A stretch of 64,000 nucleotides of DNA, from positions 17,326-81,325 of the forward strand of contig DAOSPF010000004.1 in assembly GCA_035374585.1 (NCBI GenBank), in the 5' to 3' direction. The notes below the pieces were generated by a model. The model searched no databases. It was not told where the DNA came from and saw only the letters and a list, made by a program, of their open reading frames with translations. The position numbers were made by a program, and so were the translations under genes. This DNA is from JAKPQD01 sp029572965 (GTDB lineage: Bacteria > Bacteroidota > Bacteroidia > Bacteroidales > DTGW01). This document shows, piece after piece, positions 1 to 8,375 of this stretch (position 1 is its first letter; every line of letters starts with the position of its first letter).

Positions 1-2292
1 ATAGCCATATTTGTCGGTGTATTGGAAGTCATAACGGGTATTCCCATCCTCATCTTTATTCTTGATGATCTTTCCTTTTGTAATTGATTTTGGAATCGGG
101 AAAATATCCTCATCCTGCAAACCTGTAAATATCTCATAAGGCTGACCATCCAAAATGCCCACAAATGCAATCCAGTTTTCGTTGTTGTTTTTGAAACGAA
201 CAATCTCTGCATCTAATACTTTAGGACGTTTTATTGGTTCAGAAAAACTTTCTTTCTTTTCTTTTTTGGCATTGTTTGAAATAAGCACCCCGGCACGTGA
301 ATTTTCGCGATACACTGTACAACCCTTGCAACCGCTCTGCCATGCTTTGATATACAAATCGCTCACAAGTTGTTCATCTACATTCTCGGGCAGGTTGATG
401 GTAACACTGATAGAGTGGTCAACCCATTTTTGGATTTCGCCTTGCATGTGTACCTTTTGCAGCCAGTCAACATCTGCAGAGGTTGACTTATAATAAGGCG
501 ATTTGGCTACCAACTCATTAAGTTGTTCCTGATCATATTTTTTTACCTCTTCAACATTATATCCGTTTACCTCAAGCCATGTAAGGAATTTATGATGAAA
601 TACAACATATTCTTCCCAATGGTCGCCAACTTCATCAGTAAAAACTATTTTAACATTAGTATCATTAGGGTTTACTTTACGACGACGTTTGTAAACAGGT
701 AAAAAAACAGGTTCAATACCAGATGTTGTCTGTGTCATCATACTGGTAGTGCCAGTTGGTGCAATAGTCAAAAGGGCTATATTTCGACGCCCAAAGCGTA
801 CCATATCTTGGTACAACTTTTCATCTTCTTTACGAAGCCTGTTGATAAACGGATTGTTCTTTTCGAGTTGTGAATCATAGATACTGAAAGGGCCTCGTTC
901 TTTGGCCAAATTAACAGAAGAACGATAAGCTTCCAATGCCAGGGTACGATGTACTTCTACCGAAAAATCTATTGCATTGTCGCTCCCATAACGGATGCCA
1001 AGAGCAGCCAACATATCACCTTCAGCAGTAATGCCTACCCCGGTACGACGGCCTTCCTCGGTCTTAATACGAATGCTTTCCCAAAGTTTCTTTTCAACAC
1101 GTTTTACTTCAAAATCTTCAGGATCTGCATCTATTTTTCTCAGGATAGCATCTATTTTCTCTATTTCTAAGTCGATAATATCGTCCATGAAACGTTGAGC
1201 AACAGCTACATGTCGCTTGAACAGGTCAAAATTGAAACGGGCCTGCGGAGTGAAAGGATTTTCAACATATCCATAAAGATTGATAGCTAAAAGCCTGCAG
1301 CTGTCATAAGGACACAGAGGTATCTCACCACAGGGGTTGGTAGAAACAGTTTTATACCCAAATTGTGAATAACAATCAGGCACAGACTCGCGTATAATAG
1401 TATCCCAAAATAAAATCCCGGGTTCTGCAGATTTCCATGCATTATGCACGATCTTTTTCCAAATAGCACGGGCATCTACTTTCTTTGTAAATGAAGGACT
1501 GGCCGAATCAACAGGATATTGTTGAATATATTCAGTGCCATCTATGACAGCGCGCATGAAATCATCATCAATCTTAACCGATACATTGGCCCCGGTTACC
1601 TTCCCCTGTTCAAGCTTTGCATCAATAAATTTTTCGGCATCGGGGTGTTTGCTGGAAATAGACAACATCAATGCCCCTCTACGGCCATCTTGTGCAACCT
1701 CACGGGTTGAGTTTGAATATCTTTCCATGAATGGAACAACTCCAGTTGAAGTGAGTGCGCTGTTCAATACAGGGCTGCCAGAAGGACGGACATGCGACAG
1801 GTCGTGCCCTACACCGCCACGGCGTTTCATCAACTGGACCTGCTCCTGGTCTGTCTTCATGATACCTCCATAAGAGTCTGCGCTATTTCCAATGACAAAA
1901 CAGTTAGATAATGAAGCAATCTGAAAGTTATTGCCAATACCTGTCATAGGGCTGCCCTGAGGTACAATATACTTAAAATCTTTCAAATATTCATATACTT
2001 CCTCTTCACTCATAGGATTGGCATACTTTGCCTCAATGCGCGCAATTTCCTTGGCAATACGCCGGTGCATATGGTCAGGGTTAAGCTCATAGATATTCCC
2101 AAACGAATCTTTTAATGCATATTTGTTAATCCACACTTGTGCAGCCATCTCATCGCCTTTAAAATACGCAACCGAGCTTTCGAAGGCTTCTTTATATGTA
2201 AATGTACCTGGAACTTTTGTTTGTTTTGGTGTTTTGCTCATTGTATCGTCAACTTGTTTAATTTCGGAGACAGGTGTTAGGTCGTTTTGCAT
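1..2292 (-). CDS. nrdJ: B12-dependent (class II) ribonucleoside reductase, 5' part, cut by window edge
   Basis: Reduces ribonucleotides to deoxyribonucleotides in the cytosol with adenosylcobalamin as radical source. The minus-strand frame is open from the ATG at 2292 to base 1 (764 codons) with no stop, so the C-terminal end lies outside the window. Visible landmarks in order are the nucleotide-binding region with PQGSPMTGIGNN and LSNCFVIGN, a RRGGVGHDLS segment, the active-site NPCGEIPL motif, the APTGTTSM finger-loop segment, and a SGCKGCTVYREN stretch near the visible end. These fit the long NrdJ-type class II enzymes (family knowledge). An in-frame ATG at 2241 (MSKTPKQ) is an alternative start. 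No partner subunit is expected. The call is secure at family level; the usual C-terminal cysteine-rich tail cannot be checked. Confidence 0.93.
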   Translation of the reverse strand, partial: MQNDLTPVSEIKQVDDTMSKTPKQTKVPGTFTYKEAFESSVAYFKGDEMAAQVWINKYALKDSFGNIYELNPDHMHRRIAKEIARIEAKYANPMSEEEVYEYLKDFKYIVPQGSPMTGIGNNFQIASLSNCFVIGNSADSYGGIMKTDQEQVQLMKRRGGVGHDLSHVRPSGSPVLNSALTSTGVVPFMERYSNSTREVAQDGRRGALMLSISSKHPDAEKFIDAKLEQGKVTGANVSVKIDDDFMRAVIDGTEYIQQYPVDSASPSFTKKVDARAIWKKIVHNAWKSAEPGILFWDTIIRESVPDCYSQFGYKTVSTNPCGEIPLCPYDSCRLLAINLYGYVENPFTPQARFNFDLFKRHVAVAQRFMDDIIDLEIEKIDAILRKIDADPEDFEVKRVEKKLWESIRIKTEEGRRTGVGITAEGDMLAALGIRYGSDNAIDFSVEVHRTLALEAYRSSVNLAKERGPFSIYDSQLEKNNPFINRLRKEDEKLYQDMVRFGRRNIALLTIAPTGTTSMMTQTTSGIEPVFLPVYKRRRKVNPNDTNVKIVFTDEVGDHWEEYVVFHHKFLTWLEVNGYNVEEVKKYDQEQLNELVAKSPYYKSTSADVDWLQKVHMQGEIQKWVDHSISVTINLPENVDEQLVSDLYIKAWQSGCKGCTVYRENSRAGVLISNNAKKEKKESFSEPIKRPKVLDAEIVRFKNNNENWIAFVGILDGQPYEIFTGLQDEDIFPIPKSITKGKIIKNKDEDGNTRYDFQYTDKYGY

Positions 2293-2600
2293 GGTTAGGT
2301 AATATTAATCTGTTAATTGAACGGGTTTTACAAAAAATGTCAGCGTTTAATTTTCATTGTGCAATTTACATTCTGAAATTCTTTGCTTCCAAAAAAACCA
2401 CCTCACAGTTATTAACTGATAAAATGTAGTTATTAACATTGACAAAAATCATATTTTTACATTTGCTAAATTGTTAATATTCAAAATATTGCAATTAACA
2501 ACTGTAATAAAACACTGACATTCATCACAATTTGATTTTTATATAAAAAATTTTATACCTTTATTAAATGTATTATTACCTAAACTTAATTTCCATAATC

Positions 2601-2640
2601 ATGAAACGAGCATGATTAGTTAAACACAAACAAGGATGAA
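2601..2640 (+). repeat. 40-bp dispersed element, copy A
   Basis: These 40 bases match the reverse complement of 53207-53246 at 39 of 40 positions; the single difference is A versus C near the middle. A weaker, partial match lies at 12583-12621. The element opens with ATGAAACGAGCATGA, a four-codon open frame ending in TGA, and closes with AAACACAAACAAGGATGA. It reads toward the gene starting at 2723. Its nature (leader element or remnant of a small mobile repeat) is unknown. Confidence 0.8.
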
Positions 2641-2695
2641 TCCCGATTTGTCAGAACGGGTTTTTTCTTCGGATAGCCTTTCGCTGGGTTCATCC
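2634..2695 (+). promoter_or_regulatory. possible attenuator-like leader structure
   Basis: Two structures would compete in a transcript. The first is a small hairpin, CCCG(A)TT with AACGGG (2642-2660), followed by six T residues (2661-2666), which looks like an intrinsic terminator. The second is a long-range pairing of GGATGAA(T)CCC (2634-2644) with GGGTTCATCC (2686-2695), which uses the 5' arm of the terminator and would disrupt it. The downstream gene starts at 2723. The complementarity is directly visible; a regulatory role is inference. Confidence 0.35.
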
Positions 2696-2722
2696 GGCCT
2701 TATTAAAAAAAATTAATTACAG

Positions 2723-3745
2723 ATGAAAAGTTTATTATTTCTGGTATTTGCATTAGGTTGTAATCTTATTTTAGGCCAAAAAGTAATATTTCTTCACCAC
2801 TCAACTGGCGGGGGAGTTTATAATGAAGGCAGCGTTGCACAATGGTTTGACACATACAATAGTCAAAACTCCACAAACTATGAAATTACAGAACGTGCAT
2901 ATCCCGATAGCCCATATCCTTGGGAAAATTATCCATACGATTATTGGAATTTATGGATTAATGGAGCATGTAACAATGATAATTCCGGTACCGAATGCAT
3001 TAACTCGATTGTAACAAAATACGATGTAATCATCTTCAAACATTGCTTCCCGGGAGCAGGTATTGGCGAAGACGAAGCTGAAAATAGCGTTTCATCATCA
3101 TATAAGTCAATGGGCAATTATAAATTGCAATACCGCGCTTTACGAACTTTGATGGACAGTTTCCCCAACAACAAATTCATAGTTTGGACACTTGCCCCGT
3201 TGCACCGAAATGCTACCGATTCGGCTTCAGCAGCACGGGCAAAACAATTTGTTGACTGGGTTAAATACCAGTGGCTTAAAGAAGATAGTAAATCGCACCC
3301 AAATATTTTTGTTTTTGACTTTTGGGGATATGTAGCAGAAACTAATGCCAATCCCAGCCAGGGAAAAGTTAATTGCCTGAAGTACGATTATGAAGGCAGT
3401 CATGACGGAGATGATTCTCATCCCAATACCCAGGCCAATCAGACTGTTGGCCCAATTTTTGGGCAATTCATAGTTGATTGTATAAAACAAACTAATACCC
3501 GCATAATTAATAAAACACTGGACAACATTACTGTTTTTTATAACAATGGCTGTTTGGCAATTCAAGGATTAAATGAAATTGTTCCTCAATCTGACTTGTG
3601 TATATATAGCATAGATGGACATTTGCTATACAAAAAACGGATTCAAAGCAGTATAGCTCTGCCTTTATCAGAGGGGATGTATCTTGTATCCATTCACAAC
3701 AAAACATTTGGAACCCAAACGGCAAAATTCTGTGTGATAAAATAA
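2723..3745 (+). CDS. secreted SGNH-hydrolase-like protein with T9SS C-terminal sorting domain
   Basis: A 340-residue secreted protein. Residues 1-19 form a signal peptide ending near LILGQ. The body resembles the SGNH fold: a first strand followed by HHSTGG (residues 25-30) where GDS would normally sit, and a late DDSHPN (230-235) that looks like the DxxHP block V carrying the catalytic Asp and His. The last 75 or so residues (about 265-340) have the pattern of a type A T9SS sorting domain: an IYSIDGHLLYKK segment, then LSEGMYLVSI and a final beta strand. It is probably exported through the T9SS and anchored or released at the cell surface. The substrate cannot be named. It is monocistronic and preceded by the structured leader. 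Confidence 0.55.
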   Translation: MKSLLFLVFALGCNLILGQKVIFLHHSTGGGVYNEGSVAQWFDTYNSQNSTNYEITERAYPDSPYPWENYPYDYWNLWINGACNNDNSGTECINSIVTKYDVIIFKHCFPGAGIGEDEAENSVSSSYKSMGNYKLQYRALRTLMDSFPNNKFIVWTLAPLHRNATDSASAARAKQFVDWVKYQWLKEDSKSHPNIFVFDFWGYVAETNANPSQGKVNCLKYDYEGSHDGDDSHPNTQANQTVGPIFGQFIVDCIKQTNTRIINKTLDNITVFYNNGCLAIQGLNEIVPQSDLCIYSIDGHLLYKKRIQSSIALPLSEGMYLVSIHNKTFGTQTAKFCVIK

Positions 3746-3813
3746 CCTCCAATAAATTTCGTTTCTTTTACAGTTTTTAAAACATATCATAATTACGGTA
3801 ATCAAAAGCTGCC

Positions 3814-3821
3814 TATCTTTG
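3814..3821 (+). promoter_or_regulatory. -7 promoter element (TATCTTTG) for mpl
   Basis: TATCTTTG matches the Bacteroidota TAnnTTTG -7 consensus and lies 20 nt before the mpl start. No clear TTG is seen at the -33 position, so support is partial. Confidence 0.45.
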
Positions 3822-3841
3822 TTGCTATAAAACTTAAAAGG

Positions 3842-5206
3842 ATGAGAGTACACTTCATTGCTATAGGAGGCAGCGCCATGCATAGCCTGGCTCTTGCACT
3901 GCACGAAAAAGGATATATTGTTACAGGTTCAGATGACGACTTTTTTGAACCATCAAAAAGTAAGCTTGAAAAAGCAGGATTACTGCCAAAAGAAAAAGGC
4001 TGGGATGCATCGCGGGTTACCCCTGAATTGGACGCTGTAATATTGGGTATGCATGCCAGGGACAACAATCCCGAACTGGCAAAAGCCCGTGAACTAGGGC
4101 TTAAAATATTCTCTTATCCTGAATACCTTTATGAACAAACTAAGAACAAGACACGTGTTGTAATCGGTGGTAGTCATGGCAAAACAACTATCACCTCGAT
4201 GATTATCCATGTACTCAGCTACTGGAAGAAGTCGTTCGACTATATGGTCGGTGCACAGCTCGAAGGCTACAATAACATGGTGCGTTTATCAGAAGATTCG
4301 CCTGTTGCAGTGTTCGAAGGAGACGAATATCTTTCTTCAACGCTCGATCCAAGGCCTAAGTTTCATATATATCAGCCAAATATAGCTGTAATCAATGGTA
4401 TAGCCTGGGATCATATCAACGTGTTTTCTACTTTTGATGTTTATGTAGAACAATTCAAAATTTTTATCGAAAAGATACAATCAAAAGGCACTCTTATCTA
4501 CTGTGCAGATGACCCTCTTGTTGCAGGCATTGCTATGACTGCTGCACCGGATGTGAAAAAAGTACCTTACAAAATCCATGAACACCAAGTCATAAGCAAC
4601 GAGGTTTTCTTAATAAATGACAAAAACAAAACCAGAGTGCATGTTTTCGGCAAACATAACATGCAAAACCTTTCGGCCGCTAAAGCTGTATGCAACGAGT
4701 TAGGGTTGACCAACGAGCAGTTTTACGAAGCTATTGCTACATTCAAAGGTGCTGCAAAACGCCTTCAGTTGTTAAGCGAAAATAACATGACCAGTATTTA
4801 CCTGGATTTTGCACACTCTCCATCAAAATTGACAGCAACAGTTAGGGCTGTAAAAGAACATTACCCTGAAAGGGCTTTGGTGGCTTGTATGGAGCTTCAT
4901 ACCTTTAGCAGCCTTTCTGAAGATTTCCTTCGTCAATACTATGGCACCATGGAAAGGGCCGATTATGCCATTGTTTACTACAGCATGAAAGCCCTTGCGG
5001 CCAAAGGCTTGAAACCGCTTGACCCGGAAGATGTGGCTAAGGCTTTTGCAACTAAACACCTGAAAGTATTTACCGATTCTGATCAACTGGTCAAGCACCT
5101 TAAAAGTATTGAATGGAAAGGTAAAAACCTGTTACTGATGAGTTCTGGTAACTTTGACGGCATCAACTTCAATACCTTTGCAAAAGAACTTTTAAACCAG
5201 AAATAA
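3842..5206 (+). CDS. mpl: UDP-MurNAc : L-Ala-gamma-D-Glu-meso-DAP tripeptide ligase (Mpl)
   Basis: Recycles murein by joining the tripeptide L-Ala-gamma-D-Glu-meso-DAP to UDP-MurNAc with ATP, in the cytosol. The 454-residue length matches Mpl (E. coli about 457). The N-terminal Rossmann motif is IAIGGSAMHSLALAL, followed by GYIVTGSDDD; the ATP loop GGSHGKTT is at residues 109-116; FEGDEYLSST and INGIAWDHINVF are Mur-ligase central-domain motifs; and YLDFAHSPSK starts the C-terminal ligase domain. The first motif GGSAMH and the DFAHSP variant favour Mpl over MurC. The start is supported by a -7 promoter element 20 nt upstream. A small barrel-protein gene follows 33 nt downstream and could be co-transcribed. 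Confidence 0.85.
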   Translation: MRVHFIAIGGSAMHSLALALHEKGYIVTGSDDDFFEPSKSKLEKAGLLPKEKGWDASRVTPELDAVILGMHARDNNPELAKARELGLKIFSYPEYLYEQTKNKTRVVIGGSHGKTTITSMIIHVLSYWKKSFDYMVGAQLEGYNNMVRLSEDSPVAVFEGDEYLSSTLDPRPKFHIYQPNIAVINGIAWDHINVFSTFDVYVEQFKIFIEKIQSKGTLIYCADDPLVAGIAMTAAPDVKKVPYKIHEHQVISNEVFLINDKNKTRVHVFGKHNMQNLSAAKAVCNELGLTNEQFYEAIATFKGAAKRLQLLSENNMTSIYLDFAHSPSKLTATVRAVKEHYPERALVACMELHTFSSLSEDFLRQYYGTMERADYAIVYYSMKALAAKGLKPLDPEDVAKAFATKHLKVFTDSDQLVKHLKSIEWKGKNLLLMSSGNFDGINFNTFAKELLNQK

Positions 5207-5239
5207 TAATTGTTTACTAATATGTTTAATTTTAAAGAT

Positions 5240-5680
5240 ATGAGAAAACTTGTCTTTTTATTCTTCATTATTTTTATTGCTTTCACAAACATCAAAGCTC
5301 AGCAGGCTATAGGAGCCCGTCTTTCTGACAACTTTGGCATTACCTATAAATATACCTATAGCAATCCTGTTAAACTCGAAGGGATTTTAGAAATTCACCG
5401 CCATGCTTTAACCGTAAACGGTCTTTACGAAAGGTACTACCAAACCCCTTTTTCTAAGTATTTCGACTGGTATTTTGGGGGAGGCGCTTTTATAAACTTC
5501 TGGAGCGTCAATGACAATGGCGGTGTCAATGTGGGGTTAAGAGGCGTTGCTGGTATTTGCTATACATTTAGCGATATCCCTATTGACATTTCGTTAGACT
5601 GGATGCCAGCTATACAGATTGTAAGTGATTATCATGCAGACTTTGCCATATTGGGACTTTCAGTTCGTTATGTTTTTTGA
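5240..5680 (+). CDS. small predicted outer-membrane beta-barrel protein
   Basis: The protein is about 146 residues. The start at 5240 (MRKLVFLFF) is preferred over the upstream TTG (5210) and ATG (5222) because it gives a normal signal peptide ending in NIKAQ. The mature part is rich in alternating aromatic and polar residues (YKYTYSNPVKLEGILEIHRH, WYFGGGAFINFW, VGLRGVAGICYTF) and ends in RYVF, the terminal aromatic typical of outer-membrane barrels. No family was recognised. It sits 33 nt after mpl and just before tRNA-Glu, and has no visible link to either. Its function is unknown. Confidence 0.55.
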   Translation: MRKLVFLFFIIFIAFTNIKAQQAIGARLSDNFGITYKYTYSNPVKLEGILEIHRHALTVNGLYERYYQTPFSKYFDWYFGGGAFINFWSVNDNGGVNVGLRGVAGICYTFSDIPIDISLDWMPAIQIVSDYHADFAILGLSVRYVF

Positions 5681-5701
5681 TAAAAATTTTTGAAAAAATA
5701 T

Positions 5702-5730
5702 TTTGGATATTAAAAATATTTCTACCTTTG
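5702..5730 (+). promoter_or_regulatory. promoter of tRNA-Glu
   Basis: TTTG at 5702-5705 and TACCTTTG at 5723-5730 are 21 nt apart start to start, which is the Bacteroidota -33/-7 arrangement. The mature tRNA begins 17 nt after the -7 box. Confidence 0.7.
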
Positions 5731-5746
5731 CACCGCTTTTAACGAT

Positions 5747-5818
5747 GGTCCGTTCATCTAAGGGTTAGGATTCAAGATTTTCATTCTTGCCATAGGGGTT
5801 CGAATCCCCTACGGACTA
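5747..5818 (+). tRNA. tRNA-Glu (anticodon TTC)
   Basis: Cloverleaf of 72 nt. The acceptor arm is GGTCCGT with ACGGACT, the anticodon stem CAAGA/TCTTG closes the loop TTTTCAT (anticodon TTC, Glu), and the T arm is GGGG-TTCGAAT-CCCC. Discriminator A is at 5818. CCA is not encoded in full (the sequence continues CA then A). A promoter precedes it and a strong terminator follows within 12 nt, so it is a single-gene unit. Confidence 0.95.
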
Positions 5819-5829
5819 CAAAAAAGATT

Positions 5830-5860
5830 AAGCTGCAGTTTTTAAGTTGCAGCTTTTTTT
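5830..5860 (+). terminator. intrinsic terminator after tRNA-Glu
   Basis: The stem AAGCTGCA (5830-5837) pairs with TGCAGCTT (5848-5855) around a 10-nt loop, followed by a run of T residues. Confidence 0.8.
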
Positions 5861-6014
5861 GTTTTAATACTTTCTTTTCATCATATTTAATTTTTTATTT
5901 TTAAAGGAATAATAGCTTGTCCCCACCAATAAATATTTTCGTGTTTGGGATTGAGTAATTATGGATGTTTCATTTACTTCATAGTATATTTTTGGGATAC
6001 ATAAAAAAATTTTA

Positions 6015-8363
6015 ATGCGAATTTCAGCCTTAATTTTACTATGCTTCGTTGCCCAATTTGGTTATGCCCAAAAACGCATCTCAGGTTTTTTGACTGATGC
6101 AAATGGTGTCCCGCTCGAAAACGCTTCTATTTTCCTGAAAGGGGGCAGATTATTAACTACTACAGACAAAAACGGGGCTTTTTCATTCGAATATAAACAA
6201 GACGAAAGTATATGTTTTTCGCATTTTGGTTTTTCCGACACTTGTCTCAATGCTTCTGAACTATCAGAGAATTCAATAAAAATCAGGCTGAACGAAAAAA
6301 AGATTGTGGCCGAAGAAATCATTGTGTCATCAAAGTCGAACATGAAAATCATCAGGTCTGCACAGACAGGTCTGTTCGAGATTCGCACAGACAGCCTTCG
6401 CAGCCTGCCTAATATTGTTGGAGAAGCTGATCCAATCAAAATGTTGCAATTGTCGCCGGGGGTGACAAAAAGCGATTTCAACATGGGGCTCAATGTCCGT
6501 GGCAGTACTACTGACCAAAACCTTGTCCTGATTGACGATGCTGCCATTTACAACCCTACTCACCTGGCTGGCTTTCTATCTGTCTTTAACCCTCTTGTAG
6601 TTGAAAAAGTATCGCTATTGAAATCCGGCATTCCTGCTGAATACGGAGGACGGGTTTCTTCTATAACCATTGTAGAAACAGATAAGAACCTGGCTTCTAA
6701 AACTGAAACAGAAGGCAATGTTGGAATACTTTTATCGGGCTTTGTTGTAAAAACGCCTTTGTTACAAGACAAAGCCTCATTTCAGGTTTCTGCAAGGCGT
6801 TCTTACTTTGACCAAACCATAAAACCAATAAGTAAAATCCTTTTTAAAAATGGGAAGTCGATGTTCAACTCCACGGATTATGCATTTTACGATGTAAATG
6901 CCAGCCTGATTATTGCACCCTCAAAGAATGACAAGGTGTTTATCAGTTGTTATGTCGGAAATGATGACTTTTCGCTAAGCAAAACTTCATTCAATCTGCA
7001 ATATAATATGCAATGGAGCAACCAGGCTTTTTCGCTAAAATGGATGCACCATTTCAGCTCCCGTCATATCATGAAAACCATTGCTTATAGTTCCAAAGGA
7101 GACTTCGCAATCTTTCTGGGGCAAAACGACTTTAATTTTCGCCTCAATTCTTCCATTGAAGACTTATCAGCTATCCACGAGCATACTTTCTTTTTTGAAC
7201 ATTGGAGCCTGAAAACCGGGGCACAGGTTTTGAAACAACACATTCTGCCCAACAAAAGCAAGGCCGAGCTCATTGATTTCAATACCGATTTTGGCACGCC
7301 TAATACTTTCAACACGTTGACGTTTAGCCCTTACATTCAGTCGGAAGTGAATGTCTCAAAAAGCTTGGCACTAAACATTGGCCTCCGTTACAATGAATAT
7401 CTCCACTTCGGTCCTTTTGAACGATTTGTGCGGGACAATGGCATTGACATTACCGACACTTTATATTACAAAAAAAATGAAACGGTAAAGAAATATAACA
7501 ATTTTGAACCTCGATTTGCCTTAAGGTACTTAATTAACTCATATTCGTCGTTAAAATTTTCTGTAACTCATAATATACAATATTTACAGCAAATTAACGT
7601 TTCTGCAGTTTCGTTCCCTACTGACTTTTGGATGCCTGCTTCATATCAATTAGCCCCGCAAAAAGGTTGGCAATTTTCATTGGGCTATTTTTCCAACCTG
7701 TTTGATTCCAGTTATTGCTTTTCCACTGAAGTGTTTTATAAACACATGGTAAACCTTACAGAATTCAAAAAAGGGATTCTTAGTACTGTTTCAAAGGCCT
7801 CTATGGAAGAAAATATCATTACCGGCGAGGGACGTGCTTACGGGATAGAGTTTCTCATTGAGAAGAAGACCGGGGAACTGACCGGATGGATAAGTTATAC
7901 TTTGTCGCGTTCCGAAAGAATTTTTAAAGAAATCAACAATGGTAACCCTTACCCTTCAAAATACGACCGTACCCACGACCTTTCTATTGTTACACAATAT
8001 AAAATCAATGAAAAATGGAACGCCTCGGCCATATTTGTCATTGCCAGCGGGAATGCTTTCACCCTGCCTTATGGACGCTATATGATAGGCGAAAATATTG
8101 TCAATCAATATTCCGATTACAATTCGTTTCGCATGCCGGTATATCACAGATTGGATATGTCGGTTACCCGCAAGTTTAAAACAAAAGGTAAAGCTGAACA
8201 TAGCCTTGATATTGGCATTTACAATGTTTACAGCCGGTTAAACCCTTATTTCATGTATTTCGACGTTTCGGGCGATTTGGAAAAATACAAATTGAAAGTT
8301 AGTCCGCGGTATGTATCAGTGTTCCCCATACTACCGTCTGTTTCTTATCATTTTAAATTTTAA
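6015..8363 (+). CDS. TonB-dependent receptor with carboxypeptidase-D-like N-terminal domain
   Basis: A 782-residue outer-membrane active transporter. It has a signal peptide (1-18, ending GYAQ), then a CarboxypepD_reg-like beta-sandwich (about 20-100: ISGFLTDANGVPLENASIFLKG), then a plug domain (about 115-220) with LPNIVGEADPIKMLQLSPGV, NVRGSTTDQNLVLIDDAAIYN and a closing VVEKVSLLKSGIPAEYGGR. A beta-barrel follows and ends in the aromatic SYHFKF. Uptake would be powered by TonB-ExbBD. It is shorter than SusC proteins and lacks a SusD partner; instead a DUF4249 lipoprotein follows 12 nt later, a pairing repeated in many Bacteroidota (established). The ligand is unknown. Confidence 0.88.
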   Translation: MRISALILLCFVAQFGYAQKRISGFLTDANGVPLENASIFLKGGRLLTTTDKNGAFSFEYKQDESICFSHFGFSDTCLNASELSENSIKIRLNEKKIVAEEIIVSSKSNMKIIRSAQTGLFEIRTDSLRSLPNIVGEADPIKMLQLSPGVTKSDFNMGLNVRGSTTDQNLVLIDDAAIYNPTHLAGFLSVFNPLVVEKVSLLKSGIPAEYGGRVSSITIVETDKNLASKTETEGNVGILLSGFVVKTPLLQDKASFQVSARRSYFDQTIKPISKILFKNGKSMFNSTDYAFYDVNASLIIAPSKNDKVFISCYVGNDDFSLSKTSFNLQYNMQWSNQAFSLKWMHHFSSRHIMKTIAYSSKGDFAIFLGQNDFNFRLNSSIEDLSAIHEHTFFFEHWSLKTGAQVLKQHILPNKSKAELIDFNTDFGTPNTFNTLTFSPYIQSEVNVSKSLALNIGLRYNEYLHFGPFERFVRDNGIDITDTLYYKKNETVKKYNNFEPRFALRYLINSYSSLKFSVTHNIQYLQQINVSAVSFPTDFWMPASYQLAPQKGWQFSLGYFSNLFDSSYCFSTEVFYKHMVNLTEFKKGILSTVSKASMEENIITGEGRAYGIEFLIEKKTGELTGWISYTLSRSERIFKEINNGNPYPSKYDRTHDLSIVTQYKINEKWNASAIFVIASGNAFTLPYGRYMIGENIVNQYSDYNSFRMPVYHRLDMSVTRKFKTKGKAEHSLDIGIYNVYSRLNPYFMYFDVSGDLEKYKLKVSPRYVSVFPILPSVSYHFKF

Positions 8364-8375
8364 TACTTAAAGAAA

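Larger units (their letters stand above)
2293..2722. other. 430-bp intergenic region between divergent nrdJ and the SGNH-like gene
   Basis: No gene is seen. The nrdJ-proximal half is plain AT-rich DNA that should hold the nrdJ promoter, but no clean match to the Bacteroidota consensus was found. The half near 2723 carries the 40-bp dispersed element (2601-2640) and a set of competing hairpins (2634-2695), both listed separately. Confidence 0.6.

Noticed and set aside
949..1873. Several open frames on the plus strand
   Set aside because: They are antisense to nrdJ, which has full motif support; compositions are odd (Ser/Thr/Pro rich) and no family was recognised.
2293..2590. Possible promoter for nrdJ or a riboswitch (cobalamin type)
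   Set aside because: A B12 riboswitch was considered because nrdJ is B12-dependent, but no cobalamin-box-like stretch or structured GC-rich block is seen in these AT-rich bases.
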